Part shown: positions 43,740 through 54,061 of the stretch, piece after piece
How the letters are laid out: every line of letters begins with the position of its first letter
How positions within the stretch are numbered: the first letter of the stretch is position 1
IMG/VR virus record: IMGVR_UViG_3300042396_000450
Coordinates: 1 to 64,000 of that record
Length of the DNA: 64,000 nucleotides
Origin: a virus
Direction: 5' to 3' (one strand)
Made by a program: the position numbers and the translations under genes
Notes under the pieces: model-generated
Told to the model about the DNA's origin: nothing
Database searches by the model: none
What the model saw: the letters and a program-made list of their open reading frames with translations, nothing else

Positions 43740-43826
43740 CTACACTAAACCATTCTAATTCTATTACTTGTTTCTTACTCATACTTGTTACACTTGTAAT
43801 TGACGGAGTTATACACTTTAATTAAC

Positions 43827-44312
43827 ATGACTTGCGAATTATCAACAACTAGTTTAATCAAGAATCTATATATAGAATGTCAAACACCTATATTAGATCA
43901 ATTCAGCATAACTAATAGAGCTACATTTAATAGTGTTAGTTATTTAGTTATTCCAGTTATATCATCTAATTATACTAGATTATTAACCGAACGATCAGAA
44001 TTAGTAGATACATTAAATACCGCATTTATTAGACCTAAACCTGTGCGAGTTGGATTTACTGTACGTATAGTTAACAATGATTGGAATGTACATCGTTGTC
44101 TAGAGTTTCTAGCTATTAGTAGTGTTACTAGTAGTTACAATAACTATATTCCAGTAACTGTAATTGATTATGTGCGACCTGAAGTAACTGATGCTACTGC
44201 TACAGTTCGTAAAGGTATGCTAACTTTATCTGCTGGTAATGGTAGAACTGGTAACTATACTGAAGATTATGAGATTACATTTAATGAAATAACTAAACGA
44301 GTGATAATGTAA
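43827..44312 (+). CDS. Putative distal tail protein, 161 aa
   Basis: I take the ATG at 43827 rather than TTG 43800. Beta-rich, with paired strands (YLVIPVISSNYTRLL, VGFTVRIVNNDWNVHRCLEF) and a small C-terminal barrel. Placed directly before the large hub gene, as distal tail proteins are. Identity by position. Confidence 0.58.
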   Translation: MTCELSTTSLIKNLYIECQTPILDQFSITNRATFNSVSYLVIPVISSNYTRLLTERSELVDTLNTAFIRPKPVRVGFTVRIVNNDWNVHRCLEFLAISSVTSSYNNYIPVTVIDYVRPEVTDATATVRKGMLTLSAGNGRTGNYTEDYEITFNEITKRVIM

Positions 44313-44329
44313 AGGACAAAGTCAACATT

Positions 44330-46993
44330 ATGTTTATTCTTACTAATACAGATTTACCGGAATTAGCAACTACATACTATAACAGTTGTATTAATAGCAT
44401 TCTTAAACAATCAACTAGTTTAACTAATAGTGGTTTAATATCGAAGCTATTTAGTAATGTAACTACAACTATTACAACTGTAACTGCGAATAATAATGGA
44501 ACATACGAATTAACTACAGATACATTACCTGATTTAATAACAACTACAAATGGAACATTCACATTAGCTAAGGATATTAATAACCCTGTTAATGGTGAGT
44601 TTATTTACATTAATAATAAAGTAGTTATTTATAGTGCAGTTAATTTAATTAATGTAACTGTATTTAGTTCACCAATAGTTAATTCACTTAGAATACCTAC
44701 TATAAATGGATTAGCAGGATTGCCAGTTCTATCTAACATAACTATTAGTGAATCATTTCAAGATCATCCAACTGCATCTATTAGTTTAGTTACTAGCGTT
44801 AATTACATTGCTCAAGTTAGAAGTCTATTTAGAGTAAGTAGTTTATTTAATCTCAGTAAATATCAGTTTGTAGTTAATAGTTATAATGAAGAGTTATCTA
44901 GTGATGATGATATATTAAGAGTTAATATTAACCTGCGCGGAAAATGGGATAACTATGTTAATTATCCAATAGCACTTAATAATACAACTGATATTAACAA
45001 TAACTTTCAAGATCCAGAATGTTCAATTGATGCAACTGAAATAGCTAAAACTAAGAAGTACGTAACTATTAATGAAGTTGCTGCTAAAAGTGGAGCTAGG
45101 ATAACTGGCATTGAAGGAACTGTAATTGTAGATAAATCAGATAATAATGCAACTGTAACATTAGGTAGTTTAATTAATGAATACCTTGATATTAATTCTG
45201 CATTTGTTGATTACAATAAACCTGATGTAATAGTATGTAGAAAACTTAATGCTGTTACTAGTTGGACATATAATAGTGATAAGATATTAAGTAACTTTAA
45301 TACTACTATTAATCGTAATTTACCATTACCAATTAACGGTAGTTACGGATCAATCAATAACAACATCAGTTACACATCGTTAGTTCCAACAACTATAACT
45401 AATCGTGTAACATCACTAACTGCTGAAAATACATTTATCATTCCATATCCAACTATCTACAATTACACAACTCCTGATAACTTTAATGACGCTGGTAATA
45501 TAGTTATTGAGGAAGCAACTAAGGATATACAATCTAAGTTTGAAAATCGTAAACCAGTTAAACGTACTTATATTAAAGGTGATTTAGATGCAGCAACTTG
45601 TCCATCTAACATAACTAGACTTAAAACACTTGATCTTAATCATGATAAGAGTGGTGTAACTAAAACTATCATAGATATAACTGAAGAAGATAATAATCCA
45701 ATAAGTGAAGTTACGCGACGTTATGGATTTGCATATACAGCATGGGATATAACATTAATTAGTGGTGAAAGTATTGAATTAGATAGTGCTGCTACTAATT
45801 GGTGGACACTAATTGAAGAAACTAAAACTACATATAACTATGATAATAAAACTGGATATCTACTTGGTTATGATTTAACTGGACGTAAACTAATTCGCGC
45901 CAATATAGAAGGTGATGATAGATATACTCAAGAATATCAACTTGCAGTTAACGATGGTGAAACTCCATCTAGTGCGGATACTGCAACTTATAACACTTAT
46001 CAATTTAAGTTTGTTCGTGTTACAGGAGCTAAGAGATATGAGTTAGCTCAACATAGAGATTACTATCGTCAATTTGGACAACAATCTAAGTTTATTAAAC
46101 AATGCAATAAAGATGGTTCTAGTAGTTATGTAGCAGATCCAACTTATATTGAACCTATGTTTGTAATAGCTGAAGCAGAACAATATAGTTGTTTCTTAAG
46201 TGTTGATAATCCACTTAATTTAGAACGCGAATCAGGAGATCCAGTTGAACCACCATTAACTAGTGGTCAGGAGACATATAATAGAACATTCCTTAAAATA
46301 CTATCATCTAAGAATAGTGCTAAACAACAGAACTTCCGTAGTGACTATCAAGGTGAAGACACTTATATCTCATATACAAGTAACTTTACATCACAAGATC
46401 CTGGATTTCGTGCAGTTACTGAAGAAACAAGTAGTTCAACTAATACAGGAATACCACCTGTACATACTCGTAAACCACCTAAATATGAATTAATTGAACC
46501 TAAGAAAGAAGAAGATAAAGTTACTAATAATTATAGATATGTTTATTGGACAACCCCTTATACTGGTGGTTATCCTAGAACTGGTAGTTATAACTTCGAT
46601 AAAGCTAAGAATATAAATGAAGTAACTGCTGCTGTTAATAATCAACTTAGAATAGATGATATTAGAAATACATTAACATCAACTATGACTATTCCATATA
46701 ACGATAGTATTACAACTGGAGATAAAGTAACTGTTATATTTAATGGTTTACAATGTCGAAGACGAGTAGTTAGTATAACTCATTCTATAGAACAAGAGGT
46801 TACTAATGTTGGTATTGAAACTACAGCAGTAACTAATTTAACTATGGGTATTGATAGAGATATTAGTGTTAGTAGTAAAAAAGAAAAGATAGTTAAACCC
46901 GTTAAACCAACACCTAAAACCCCATCTGATGTTTATGCTGAAGGATTTAAATTAGGTTCATTATTACCAAATACACTAGGACGTGGATCATGA
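44330..46993 (+). CDS. Tail hub/baseplate-type protein, 887 aa
   Basis: Large beta-rich protein with the layout of gp27/Tal-like hub proteins; the N-terminus MFILTNTDLPELATTY loosely resembles the leader pattern. SPIVNSLRIPTINGLAGLPVLSN, ISESFQDHPTASIS (~140-155) is like the hub entry strand, and the C-terminal TIPYNDSITTGDKVTVIFNG, RRRVVSITHSI is the hub 'second barrel' often seen in such proteins. Positioned between distal tail and fibre genes. Confidence 0.68.
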   Translation: MFILTNTDLPELATTYYNSCINSILKQSTSLTNSGLISKLFSNVTTTITTVTANNNGTYELTTDTLPDLITTTNGTFTLAKDINNPVNGEFIYINNKVVIYSAVNLINVTVFSSPIVNSLRIPTINGLAGLPVLSNITISESFQDHPTASISLVTSVNYIAQVRSLFRVSSLFNLSKYQFVVNSYNEELSSDDDILRVNINLRGKWDNYVNYPIALNNTTDINNNFQDPECSIDATEIAKTKKYVTINEVAAKSGARITGIEGTVIVDKSDNNATVTLGSLINEYLDINSAFVDYNKPDVIVCRKLNAVTSWTYNSDKILSNFNTTINRNLPLPINGSYGSINNNISYTSLVPTTITNRVTSLTAENTFIIPYPTIYNYTTPDNFNDAGNIVIEEATKDIQSKFENRKPVKRTYIKGDLDAATCPSNITRLKTLDLNHDKSGVTKTIIDITEEDNNPISEVTRRYGFAYTAWDITLISGESIELDSAATNWWTLIEETKTTYNYDNKTGYLLGYDLTGRKLIRANIEGDDRYTQEYQLAVNDGETPSSADTATYNTYQFKFVRVTGAKRYELAQHRDYYRQFGQQSKFIKQCNKDGSSSYVADPTYIEPMFVIAEAEQYSCFLSVDNPLNLERESGDPVEPPLTSGQETYNRTFLKILSSKNSAKQQNFRSDYQGEDTYISYTSNFTSQDPGFRAVTEETSSSTNTGIPPVHTRKPPKYELIEPKKEEDKVTNNYRYVYWTTPYTGGYPRTGSYNFDKAKNINEVTAAVNNQLRIDDIRNTLTSTMTIPYNDSITTGDKVTVIFNGLQCRRRVVSITHSIEQEVTNVGIETTAVTNLTMGIDRDISVSSKKEKIVKPVKPTPKTPSDVYAEGFKLGSLLPNTLGRGS

Positions 46994-47160
46994 ACGACTA
47001 TATGAAGTTACTAGAAGATGAGTTAAGAAGACTAGTTAAGAATAAGGTTACAGTTAATGTAGTTAATAGTAATTATGTTATTGATGTTAGAGGTAAACAA
47101 ATAACTGTACCTCTAACAAATACAACAACCGTAAGAAAAAATAGTATTAAGAGTAAGTAG
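46990..47160 (+). CDS. Small protein, 56 aa
   Basis: ATGA overlap with the hub stop; MNDYMKLLEDELRRLVKNKV, then a beta hairpin (VNSNYVIDVRGKQITV) and a basic end that includes the motif copy (47131-47141) as VRKN. It converges with and overlaps the minus-strand gene by 14 bases. Perhaps a tail tip accessory. Confidence 0.55.
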   Translation: MNDYMKLLEDELRRLVKNKVTVNVVNSNYVIDVRGKQITVPLTNTTTVRKNSIKSK

Positions 47161-47566
47161 CGTCCTCGTATTTAAACCTACTATAATAACGTTCCTCTAC
47201 TATATGTTTCTCACTATTTAATACACCATGTAATTTAATATTTCCCTCTTTAATTTGTTGATCTAATGCTAATTTAAGTAAAACTAAATCTATGTTATGT
47301 TTAGTAACTAGTTCATCTAAGGTATAACCTTTAGGTAAACTAGCTTCTTTTAACTGTAATTTAAATAGATCAAGTAATACTGGTTGCACATAATCACTAT
47401 GGCGTAATAAATAGGCGCGATTAATTGATTGTTCTATTTCTAATTTAAGCGTCTCTTCTTTTTTCTTACATTCATAAAGTTCATTTAATTGAGTTAAATA
47501 AACTGGTTTATTATCAACTAATGTTAGTTGAAGTAGTTCATTGATTGCTTTATCTAGGTTATTCAT
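47147..47566 (-). CDS. Hypothetical protein, 139 aa
   Basis: Last of three overlapping minus-strand genes wedged between hub and fibre genes. Helical (LKLEIEQSINRAYLLRHSD) with a C-terminal winged-helix-like stretch (LDELVTKHNIDLVLLKLALD). No family recognised. Orientation opposite to tail genes suggests a regulatory or moron unit. Confidence 0.6.
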   Translation of the reverse strand: MNNLDKAINELLQLTLVDNKPVYLTQLNELYECKKKEETLKLEIEQSINRAYLLRHSDYVQPVLLDLFKLQLKEASLPKGYTLDELVTKHNIDLVLLKLALDQQIKEGNIKLHGVLNSEKHIVEERYYSRFKYEDATYS

Positions 47567-47814
47567 AGTGCGTTAAGTATGTCAAGGTAACTAACAAGTT
47601 TAATATCAGTAATAACATCTGGTAGATCACAGAATCTCACATTTAAATAATCTTCAACTAATCCATAATAACGTACTGTATTATAACCATTAGCTTTTAA
47701 ATAAATACCAATATTGTGTAGTGTAGCTGTTCTATCAGGTAATCCTTCTAATGGTGGTAATTTACCATTTAAAACATTATTAATAACGTCGCTAACTTGT
47801 TGTTTAGTTATCAT
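47563..47814 (-). CDS. Small protein with C-terminal SYLDILNAL tail, 83 aa
   Basis: Overlaps both neighbours by 4 bases. ITKQQVSDVINNVLNGKLPP gives a helical start; the last residues are LVSYLDILNAL, nearly the same as in the next gene (LSYLDILDKL) and like the end of 57859-58269 (TYESILNAL). A shared tail on otherwise unrelated proteins may be an interaction or degradation tag. Confidence 0.6.
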   Translation of the reverse strand: MITKQQVSDVINNVLNGKLPPLEGLPDRTATLHNIGIYLKANGYNTVRYYGLVEDYLNVRFCDLPDVITDIKLVSYLDILNAL

Positions 47815-48059
47815 AGTTTATCTAATATGTCAAGGTAACTAAGTTGTGGTAATTCTTTAACAGCAGATAGATTTATTATTTCTACATTACAAGTTTTCTC
47901 TAACCAAGCTATTGTAGTCATATTAAATGGGTTAGCTATAGCGGACATTTGATTATAAGTACGTCCACTTAATCTAATTGATGTAGGTCTATTACCACTT
48001 TCTTTATAAGAACATCGAATTAAATTGCGGATATATGATTGAGCTTCTTGTAAGTTCAT
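47811..48059 (-). CDS. Small protein with C-terminal SYLDILDKL tail, 82 aa
   Basis: First gene of the minus-strand trio. Basic N-terminal half (SYIRNLIRCSYKESGNRPTS), with a TYNQMSAIANPFNMTTIAWL segment, ending LSYLDILDKL. Its upstream gap faces the fibre gene's short motif variant (48085). Confidence 0.6.
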   Translation of the reverse strand: MNLQEAQSYIRNLIRCSYKESGNRPTSIRLSGRTYNQMSAIANPFNMTTIAWLEKTCNVEIINLSAVKELPQLSYLDILDKL

Positions 48060-48095
48060 ATATTATAATTACTCATATACACTATTTTCTTACTC

Positions 48096-51000
48096 ATGAC
48101 AACAACCTATAGTTCGGGTAAATTACAACTTACATTTAATTCAGGTAATGTATCTGTAGTTAATGGTTCAGGTAACTTAGGAGTTACAGGAACTTACTAT
48201 ATCTCTATTCAAGGTCGGAATCTAATTGGACTTAATCTGAATAGTACATTAGTTCCAGTTACTTTAACTACAACATCTACATTAACTATAACATTACCAT
48301 CATTAGCTAGTGGTGAAACTTGGTCTGACATAGTTATATCAGCATCAACTACTAATAACGTATCTGCCTTAACTCAAGTAATGGTAGTTAATAGTGCTGA
48401 TTTTAATTCGCCAGTTATATTAACTAGTGTTGAGTTGTTCAAGCTAACTACACTTGCTCGTACTGTAGCTAACTCTGCTGCATTACCAGCAACACCAATT
48501 CAGGGACTTATAAGATACATAACTAACCTCAACTACTACTATGAATACGATGAATACAGTACAGCAACTGTAGATAACTTAACTGTATTAACTGCAACTA
48601 CTGGTAGATGGCTTAGAGTAGGTGCAATTAGTACGTATATAACTGATACTACAGCTACAGATGGATGTGATCAAGATGTTCGCACACCTAATCTAATTGT
48701 TAATGCACCATCATATACTTGTGATGGTAGTAAAGGTGATGGAGTTACCTTCTGGTTACGTAATGAATTTAGCACTATTATTTCAAGTGGAACTAGAATT
48801 AGTTGTACTGTGCGATTATTTGAGGAAGATAAATCTCAATTGTTCGATAGTCTCCTAATACTAGAACTACTTGGTTATGTTAATTTAATAACTGGAGTAT
48901 TAGATGCTTCAGTTAGTAGTGGTGAAGTAACTTATCAACCTCGTAGTCAATGGTTAACATTACCAGAGGATCTCGACATTGGTTATGCTGCTGTAGTTAG
49001 AGTTAGTCCTAAATTCACCATTACTGATTTAGATAACAATGTTCCATATCTAGCTAACTTAACTACATACGTTACATTTGCTCCAACTAGCGGTATCTAT
49101 ACTCCTGGTGTATTCGGCAACTTAATTTACAACGAATATGATAAGTGGCGCATTTATTCTGATGTTGGACTTAGTGTAATTAAGAGTAAGGGTAGTGGAA
49201 TAGTTAATAATTATGAACTTAATGATATATCCGCCGAAACTATAACAGGGTTAAGTTCTAATACCGCCAACCAGTATATTTTTCTTACTAGTAATGGTAC
49301 TTCGTTCGCATCAACTACTAGTTCATTCGTTAGTGCAGTTAAGCGATGTGTAGTTAGTACAGTTAATGGTATAGGAACTCCAGTTAGTTATGGTAGCTTC
49401 GCGTTAAATAACACTAAGAAGTTATCTGTAACTGTTAATTATCCAACTAGTGTTAGAAGTAATTATCCTGATGCTCTTATTGCAGGTTCTAGTAAAGGTA
49501 AGTTTAATGCAACTAATGTTGTTATCTATATTAAGAATAGTAGTAATGCCGTATTCGTAACTGAAGTTAACATAACTCCATCTGCTAGTAATGATGTTTA
49601 TGTACTTAATTATAGTGACTTTACTAGTTCTACATTAGCAACACCATCTAGTAATTATGGTTTATATACACCATTAAGTGTAACTACTTCAACTCCATCT
49701 AACAGTAGTACATTTCCTACTGGTAGTTATGAAGTGTTTGTTGCATTTAAATACACTGGAGTTGTTACAGTTATTGATCATAGTGTTAGTGAGTTATATG
49801 AGATAACAAGTAACCTGAGTGAGTTATTCTCAACTAGTGCAACAGTATGGTATAGCGATAATGGTGTTCCTAGTAGTTTAATTGGTGAAGATGGTTCATA
49901 TTATCTTAATTATGATAATGCTAATATTTATAAGAAGGTTAATGATACTTGGAGTTTAGATGGAAATATTAGTGTTATTTCACCTTCATTTACTACTATT
50001 GCAGTTAGTGGACAAAGTAATGTAGTTGCAGATCAAACTAATGATAGTTTAACTCTAGTTGCAGGAACTGGTATTACATTAACTACTAATGCCACAACCG
50101 ATGCTATTACTATTACTGGAACTAGCGTCACTAATACATTTAGTACAATAACTGTAGCTGGACAATCTGATATAGTTGCTGATAATGGAACTGATACATT
50201 AACTATTGCTGCTGGTAGTGGTATTACCTTAACTACAAATTCTGCTACTGATACATTAACTATCGCAGGAACTGCTGTTAGTAATACATTTAGTACAATT
50301 GCAGTTAGTGGTCAATCTGATGTAGTAGCTGATAGTGCCAGTGATACTATTACGTTAGTTGCTGGAACTGGAATGACTATTACAACTAACACCACTACAG
50401 ATACTATTACTTTTGAAAGTAGTGGTGTTAATGTTGATGTTACGCGAACTTCTACAATGTCTAATAGTATTGGAACTGGTAGTAAGACGTTTACTTATAC
50501 TGCTAGTTCTAACTTAGGATGGTTAGTTAGTACGAGATTGCGTGCTGCGTATGATGTTTCTAACTATATGGAAGGTGTAGTTACTGCTGTTAGTAGTACC
50601 TCAGTTACTATTACATCAGATAATGCAGTTGGTAGTGGAACTTATACTAGTTGGAACATAACAATAGCTGGAGATAAAGGTTCTACTGGAAGTGCTGGTA
50701 GTTTAAATGCCGCATCTGGATTTATATTAACTCCTGTTGGAAGTCCCATTACTACATCAACTAACGAAGTTGGTTTCTATGTCGATAGCACTGATAACTT
50801 ATTTAAAACTAGAGACGTTAATAATGGTACAGTTAGAACATTAGCATCATTAAATAGAGTTCAAGCATTTACTCAAACACAATATGCTACACCTGTTATT
50901 AATAATTCTGCTACTGGGACAGTAACTTTAGACGGTAGTGCTAGTAATGTTTTCATACTAACTCTAACTGGAAACCTGACTCTGACCATGAACAACATTC

Positions 51001-51197
51001 AAGTTGGAGCAACTTATATCATCTACTTAATTCAAGATGAAACTGGTAGTAGAACTATTACACTTGATGCTATATTTAAACGATTAACTGGTGATACAAC
51101 TACAGTTAATACAACAGCTAATAAAGTTAATATGTTAACTGGAGTAGCTAGATCATCTAGTGCAATTACATTAGCTCCTATATCAGTTGAGGTTTAA
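48096..51197 (+). CDS. Tail fibre protein, 1033 aa
   Basis: Thr/Ser/Val-rich beta structure. Residues ~630-770 contain three tandem repeats of ~45 residues built on 'FSTIAVSGQSDVVAD...D.LTLVAGTGITLTTN..TD.ITI', typical of trimeric beta-helix fibre shafts. A short collagen-like GDKGSTGSAG (~865) and a C-terminal domain (TGTVTLDGSASNVFILTLTG, TYIIYLIQDETGSRTITLDA) follow. Starts three bases after a TTTTCTTAC variant. Likely receptor-contact fibre. Confidence 0.8.
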   Translation: MTTTYSSGKLQLTFNSGNVSVVNGSGNLGVTGTYYISIQGRNLIGLNLNSTLVPVTLTTTSTLTITLPSLASGETWSDIVISASTTNNVSALTQVMVVNSADFNSPVILTSVELFKLTTLARTVANSAALPATPIQGLIRYITNLNYYYEYDEYSTATVDNLTVLTATTGRWLRVGAISTYITDTTATDGCDQDVRTPNLIVNAPSYTCDGSKGDGVTFWLRNEFSTIISSGTRISCTVRLFEEDKSQLFDSLLILELLGYVNLITGVLDASVSSGEVTYQPRSQWLTLPEDLDIGYAAVVRVSPKFTITDLDNNVPYLANLTTYVTFAPTSGIYTPGVFGNLIYNEYDKWRIYSDVGLSVIKSKGSGIVNNYELNDISAETITGLSSNTANQYIFLTSNGTSFASTTSSFVSAVKRCVVSTVNGIGTPVSYGSFALNNTKKLSVTVNYPTSVRSNYPDALIAGSSKGKFNATNVVIYIKNSSNAVFVTEVNITPSASNDVYVLNYSDFTSSTLATPSSNYGLYTPLSVTTSTPSNSSTFPTGSYEVFVAFKYTGVVTVIDHSVSELYEITSNLSELFSTSATVWYSDNGVPSSLIGEDGSYYLNYDNANIYKKVNDTWSLDGNISVISPSFTTIAVSGQSNVVADQTNDSLTLVAGTGITLTTNATTDAITITGTSVTNTFSTITVAGQSDIVADNGTDTLTIAAGSGITLTTNSATDTLTIAGTAVSNTFSTIAVSGQSDVVADSASDTITLVAGTGMTITTNTTTDTITFESSGVNVDVTRTSTMSNSIGTGSKTFTYTASSNLGWLVSTRLRAAYDVSNYMEGVVTAVSSTSVTITSDNAVGSGTYTSWNITIAGDKGSTGSAGSLNAASGFILTPVGSPITTSTNEVGFYVDSTDNLFKTRDVNNGTVRTLASLNRVQAFTQTQYATPVINNSATGTVTLDGSASNVFILTLTGNLTLTMNNIQVGATYIIYLIQDETGSRTITLDAIFKRLTGDTTTVNTTANKVNMLTGVARSSSAITLAPISVEV

Positions 51198-51199
51198 TC

Positions 51200-51892
51200 A
51201 TGTTTACTTTTCCAGTTGGTTTTTTTAATCCTATTGTTAGTGGTGGTGTAGATCCTTTTGCCGCAAACGTAGCTCTATTTCTGAAAGGCAATGGATCTAA
51301 TGGTAGTACAAATATCATTGACAGTTCACCAAATCCTAAAACAATTTCTGTTTTTGGCACTGCTCAAATTAGTACAGCGCAAAGTAAATATGGTGGGAGT
51401 AGTTTGTTTTCGACAGATACAACTTTGGGTAGCTTTGTACAAGCAACTACTACAATAAACTTGTCAAACTATACATTTGAAGTCTGGATATACCAGACAG
51501 TAGTATCTGATTGGACTTTATTTGCTGGTAGTATGCTTGGGGACGTTGATTTTAGTATTAATGGAAGTCAAATAAGAATAGGTAGAACAAACGTATCATG
51601 GGATATTACAACAAATGTAGCATTCACTTACAATACATTTCAACATATTGCTTTTTCTCGTTCTAATTATACTCAAAAAATATTTCTAAACGGATTAGAA
51701 GTATTTAGCAGTAATTATGAAATCCCACTTACAGCAACAAATCCTAGAGTAATGTGTACCAGAGATAATTATCAGGGGACGTTTGTTAGACAATTGTATG
51801 GTGGTTATGTAGATTCAGTTAGGTTAACTGATTCTGTTGGCAGGTATACTACTACTTTTAACCCTGAAACTGACACTTACTTGAATGTTTAA
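51200..51892 (+). CDS. LamG/concanavalin-type lectin protein, 230 aa
   Basis: After a short Pro/Gly leader, residues ~25-225 follow a Laminin-G/jelly-roll pattern: SSPNPKTISVFGTAQIS, TFEVWIYQTVVSDWTLFAGS, FQHIAFSRSNYTQKIFLNGL, YGGYVDSVRLTDSVGRYTTT. Such domains bind carbohydrate. Two bases after the fibre stop, so it is probably the fibre's terminal adhesin. Its codon usage is less biased than surrounding genes, suggesting acquisition. Confidence 0.8.
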   Translation: MFTFPVGFFNPIVSGGVDPFAANVALFLKGNGSNGSTNIIDSSPNPKTISVFGTAQISTAQSKYGGSSLFSTDTTLGSFVQATTTINLSNYTFEVWIYQTVVSDWTLFAGSMLGDVDFSINGSQIRIGRTNVSWDITTNVAFTYNTFQHIAFSRSNYTQKIFLNGLEVFSSNYEIPLTATNPRVMCTRDNYQGTFVRQLYGGYVDSVRLTDSVGRYTTTFNPETDTYLNV

Positions 51893-51929
51893 TTATGAAA
51901 TTTGCTCAACAACTACTATCTAACTTATT

Positions 51930-52823
51930 ATGAACGAACGTAAATTAATAGATGAAATTAAACGCTTAGTTAACAATGATGTAATTATTGGTTACTATAA
52001 TGGAACTACATTTACTGACGATAATGGTAAAACATACGCTTCCAGCTATTTAGTAACTAATAATTCTCCTATTGGTAGAGGATTCATAGTTCCATATGAA
52101 GGTAAATGGTTAGTTGTAGTAGCTAATAATAATCAAGAGGTAAGAAAAAATATAATAACTAGTAGAAGGAAGATAAGTATTGAAGATAAACCTAAACTTA
52201 CTATTGATTATTTACTAGTTAACCCATTAATTAAATATGCTGGGACTATCATACCAGTAAATAACACATTTTATACAATTAGAGATAACAAATGGAAAAA
52301 GTATGAATTACCAGAAATAAGAGGATACTTAAATTATTATATTGATAGTAACTATGTTGTTATAAAAGGTGATGAAAAGGATGAGAGATTTAATCAATTA
52401 ATCGTTTTAAAAGATGACGTATTTACAACCTATACATATCCAGAAGAACTTCCTGTATTAAAAACATGGCGCAAAGATTTTTTTAATACTTATGATAAGT
52501 ATAAGGACTTTTATATTTATGGTAATCCTAGTAGTGGTATTAGTAAGATATTTACAGGGCGACAAAATAGATTATATAAATTATCCGGTATAAATGTAGA
52601 TTTTTTTTATGGATCTTCACGTTTAGATGACATTATTGAAGCATTAAGTTTAGAACAATCTATTAATCTAAATATTGTTTCATGTCGTTTTACTGAGGAT
52701 GACATTACTAATTGTAGGAAAGAACCATTTAAAGTGAAAAGTCCTAAATTAGATACTAATATTATTTCTCCTGAAGAAGTAAACAAACAAACTATTGTTA
52801 GCACTTATATTAAATTTCAATGA
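51930..52823 (+). CDS. Hypothetical protein before the portal, 297 aa
   Basis: Beta-rich and Tyr/Lys/Asn-rich, with GRGFIVPYEGKWLVVVANNN and a later domain containing GNPSSGISKIFTGRQNRLYK. No signal peptide. It overlaps the portal gene by 4 bases, so the products may act together, or it may be the last tail-tip gene. Not recognised. Contains a motif copy at 52140. Confidence 0.6.
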   Translation: MNERKLIDEIKRLVNNDVIIGYYNGTTFTDDNGKTYASSYLVTNNSPIGRGFIVPYEGKWLVVVANNNQEVRKNIITSRRKISIEDKPKLTIDYLLVNPLIKYAGTIIPVNNTFYTIRDNKWKKYELPEIRGYLNYYIDSNYVVIKGDEKDERFNQLIVLKDDVFTTYTYPEELPVLKTWRKDFFNTYDKYKDFYIYGNPSSGISKIFTGRQNRLYKLSGINVDFFYGSSRLDDIIEALSLEQSINLNIVSCRFTEDDITNCRKEPFKVKSPKLDTNIISPEEVNKQTIVSTYIKFQ

Positions 52824-54061
52824 ATAACCATTATCTGTCATCTCAAATAACTGGATTAACTACTAACATTGTTCAAGAGTTAGTAAGTCCACATAAACAC
52901 ACAATCCGCGATTATGAATCCATACTTCGTAATCCCTGGGCTAAGGAATGCTGTAATATTAAATCACTCAGAGCAACTGTAACTATAGGTGATTATCAGA
53001 ATAAGAATAAAGAACATCAGGACTTCATACTTGATGCTATAGCTAATATGGATGGCACATTATCTGACATAGTAGGACGATTATGTAGTGCTATGCCATT
53101 TGGACATAGCAGTGCTGAAATAGCATTTAAACCAATACGTTCATTTGGTAAGACTCGCTACACACTGAAGGGAATTAATCTACTCGATCCTAAGAGAGTG
53201 CGTTATGCTGGTGCTGCTGGTAAATTAACTCATATTCGATATAACGATGGGATTCGTGCATTATGGATTCCTTATAACAAGTGTCTTCATATTACTAACG
53301 GATTAGTTACTAACTATAACGAACGTACTGCTTATGGTGATCCAGAGTGCGAAACAGCCTATCCATACGTCAAACTATACGAGATTATATTCAGTGAAAT
53401 GGCGGTTAGTGCTAAGACACTTGCGGTAGGTATATTACTAGGTCGTGCTGATACTGAGAATACTGTTTACTTACAAAATAAAGATGGTAGTCAATACATA
53501 GACGTTAGAACTGGTAAACCTGTAGCTATTAGTGCTGTAGCTAACCTAGCTGAACAGTTTCAGAACCTTGAAACTCACAGTCATATAGTTACCGATAAAC
53601 GTAATGAAGTTAGTGCCTTACAGATACCAGCAGGTGAACAGTTCTGGAATCTCGCAGAATCTATGTTGCGTAAGAATATATTTGCTGCATTTGGTGTACC
53701 TAGTATGGTGCTTGACGAAGGTAGTGGCGGTATTGCAACTGCTACACTCAGTGTTAAACATTTGTCAATTCTAGATAGTACAGTTGAAGCAACAGTTAAG
53801 AAGATTAGAGATCAACTGATTGAGAAAGTTATACGTCCACTTATTATATGGAACTATGGTGTTCAAGATGATTATGGTAGCTTCGCAGTTACTAATGTTA
53901 ATGATCCGACTCAGGAGAGCGCACAGATACAAAACTTCATAACTGCATTTACTACACAAGTAATACCCATGACTGATCTAGAAGCAATGAATAAGTTTCG
54001 TGAGTTGATGAAATTATCACCAACTACAGAAGTTAGTCAGCCGGAGACTCAAAGCTATTAA
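52820..54061 (+). CDS. Portal protein
   Basis: 413 residues with the Mu gp29/DUF935-like portal pattern: MPFGHSSAEIAFKPI, LLDPKRVRYAG, ALWIPYNKCLHIT, YPYVKLYEIIFSEMAVSAKT, and FAAFGVPSMVLDEGSG, ending with an acidic tail after VTNVNDPTQESAQIQNFITA. Portals form the dodecameric DNA gate and bind terminase and MuF proteins. It lies ~50 kb from the terminase and ~33 kb from the capsid gene, at the end of the tail block, an unusual place. It overlaps the convergent coiled-coil gene by 29 bases. Confidence 0.85.
   Translation: MNNHYLSSQITGLTTNIVQELVSPHKHTIRDYESILRNPWAKECCNIKSLRATVTIGDYQNKNKEHQDFILDAIANMDGTLSDIVGRLCSAMPFGHSSAEIAFKPIRSFGKTRYTLKGINLLDPKRVRYAGAAGKLTHIRYNDGIRALWIPYNKCLHITNGLVTNYNERTAYGDPECETAYPYVKLYEIIFSEMAVSAKTLAVGILLGRADTENTVYLQNKDGSQYIDVRTGKPVAISAVANLAEQFQNLETHSHIVTDKRNEVSALQIPAGEQFWNLAESMLRKNIFAAFGVPSMVLDEGSGGIATATLSVKHLSILDSTVEATVKKIRDQLIEKVIRPLIIWNYGVQDDYGSFAVTNVNDPTQESAQIQNFITAFTTQVIPMTDLEAMNKFRELMKLSPTTEVSQPETQSY

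Noticed and set aside
43723-43782. Minus-strand 19-codon frame before clpP
   Set aside because: Very short, overlaps another micro-frame, no ribosome site; not listed as a gene.
51896-51931. 12-codon frame between the lectin and next gene
   Set aside because: Too short; probably only spacer or a leader peptide, no support.
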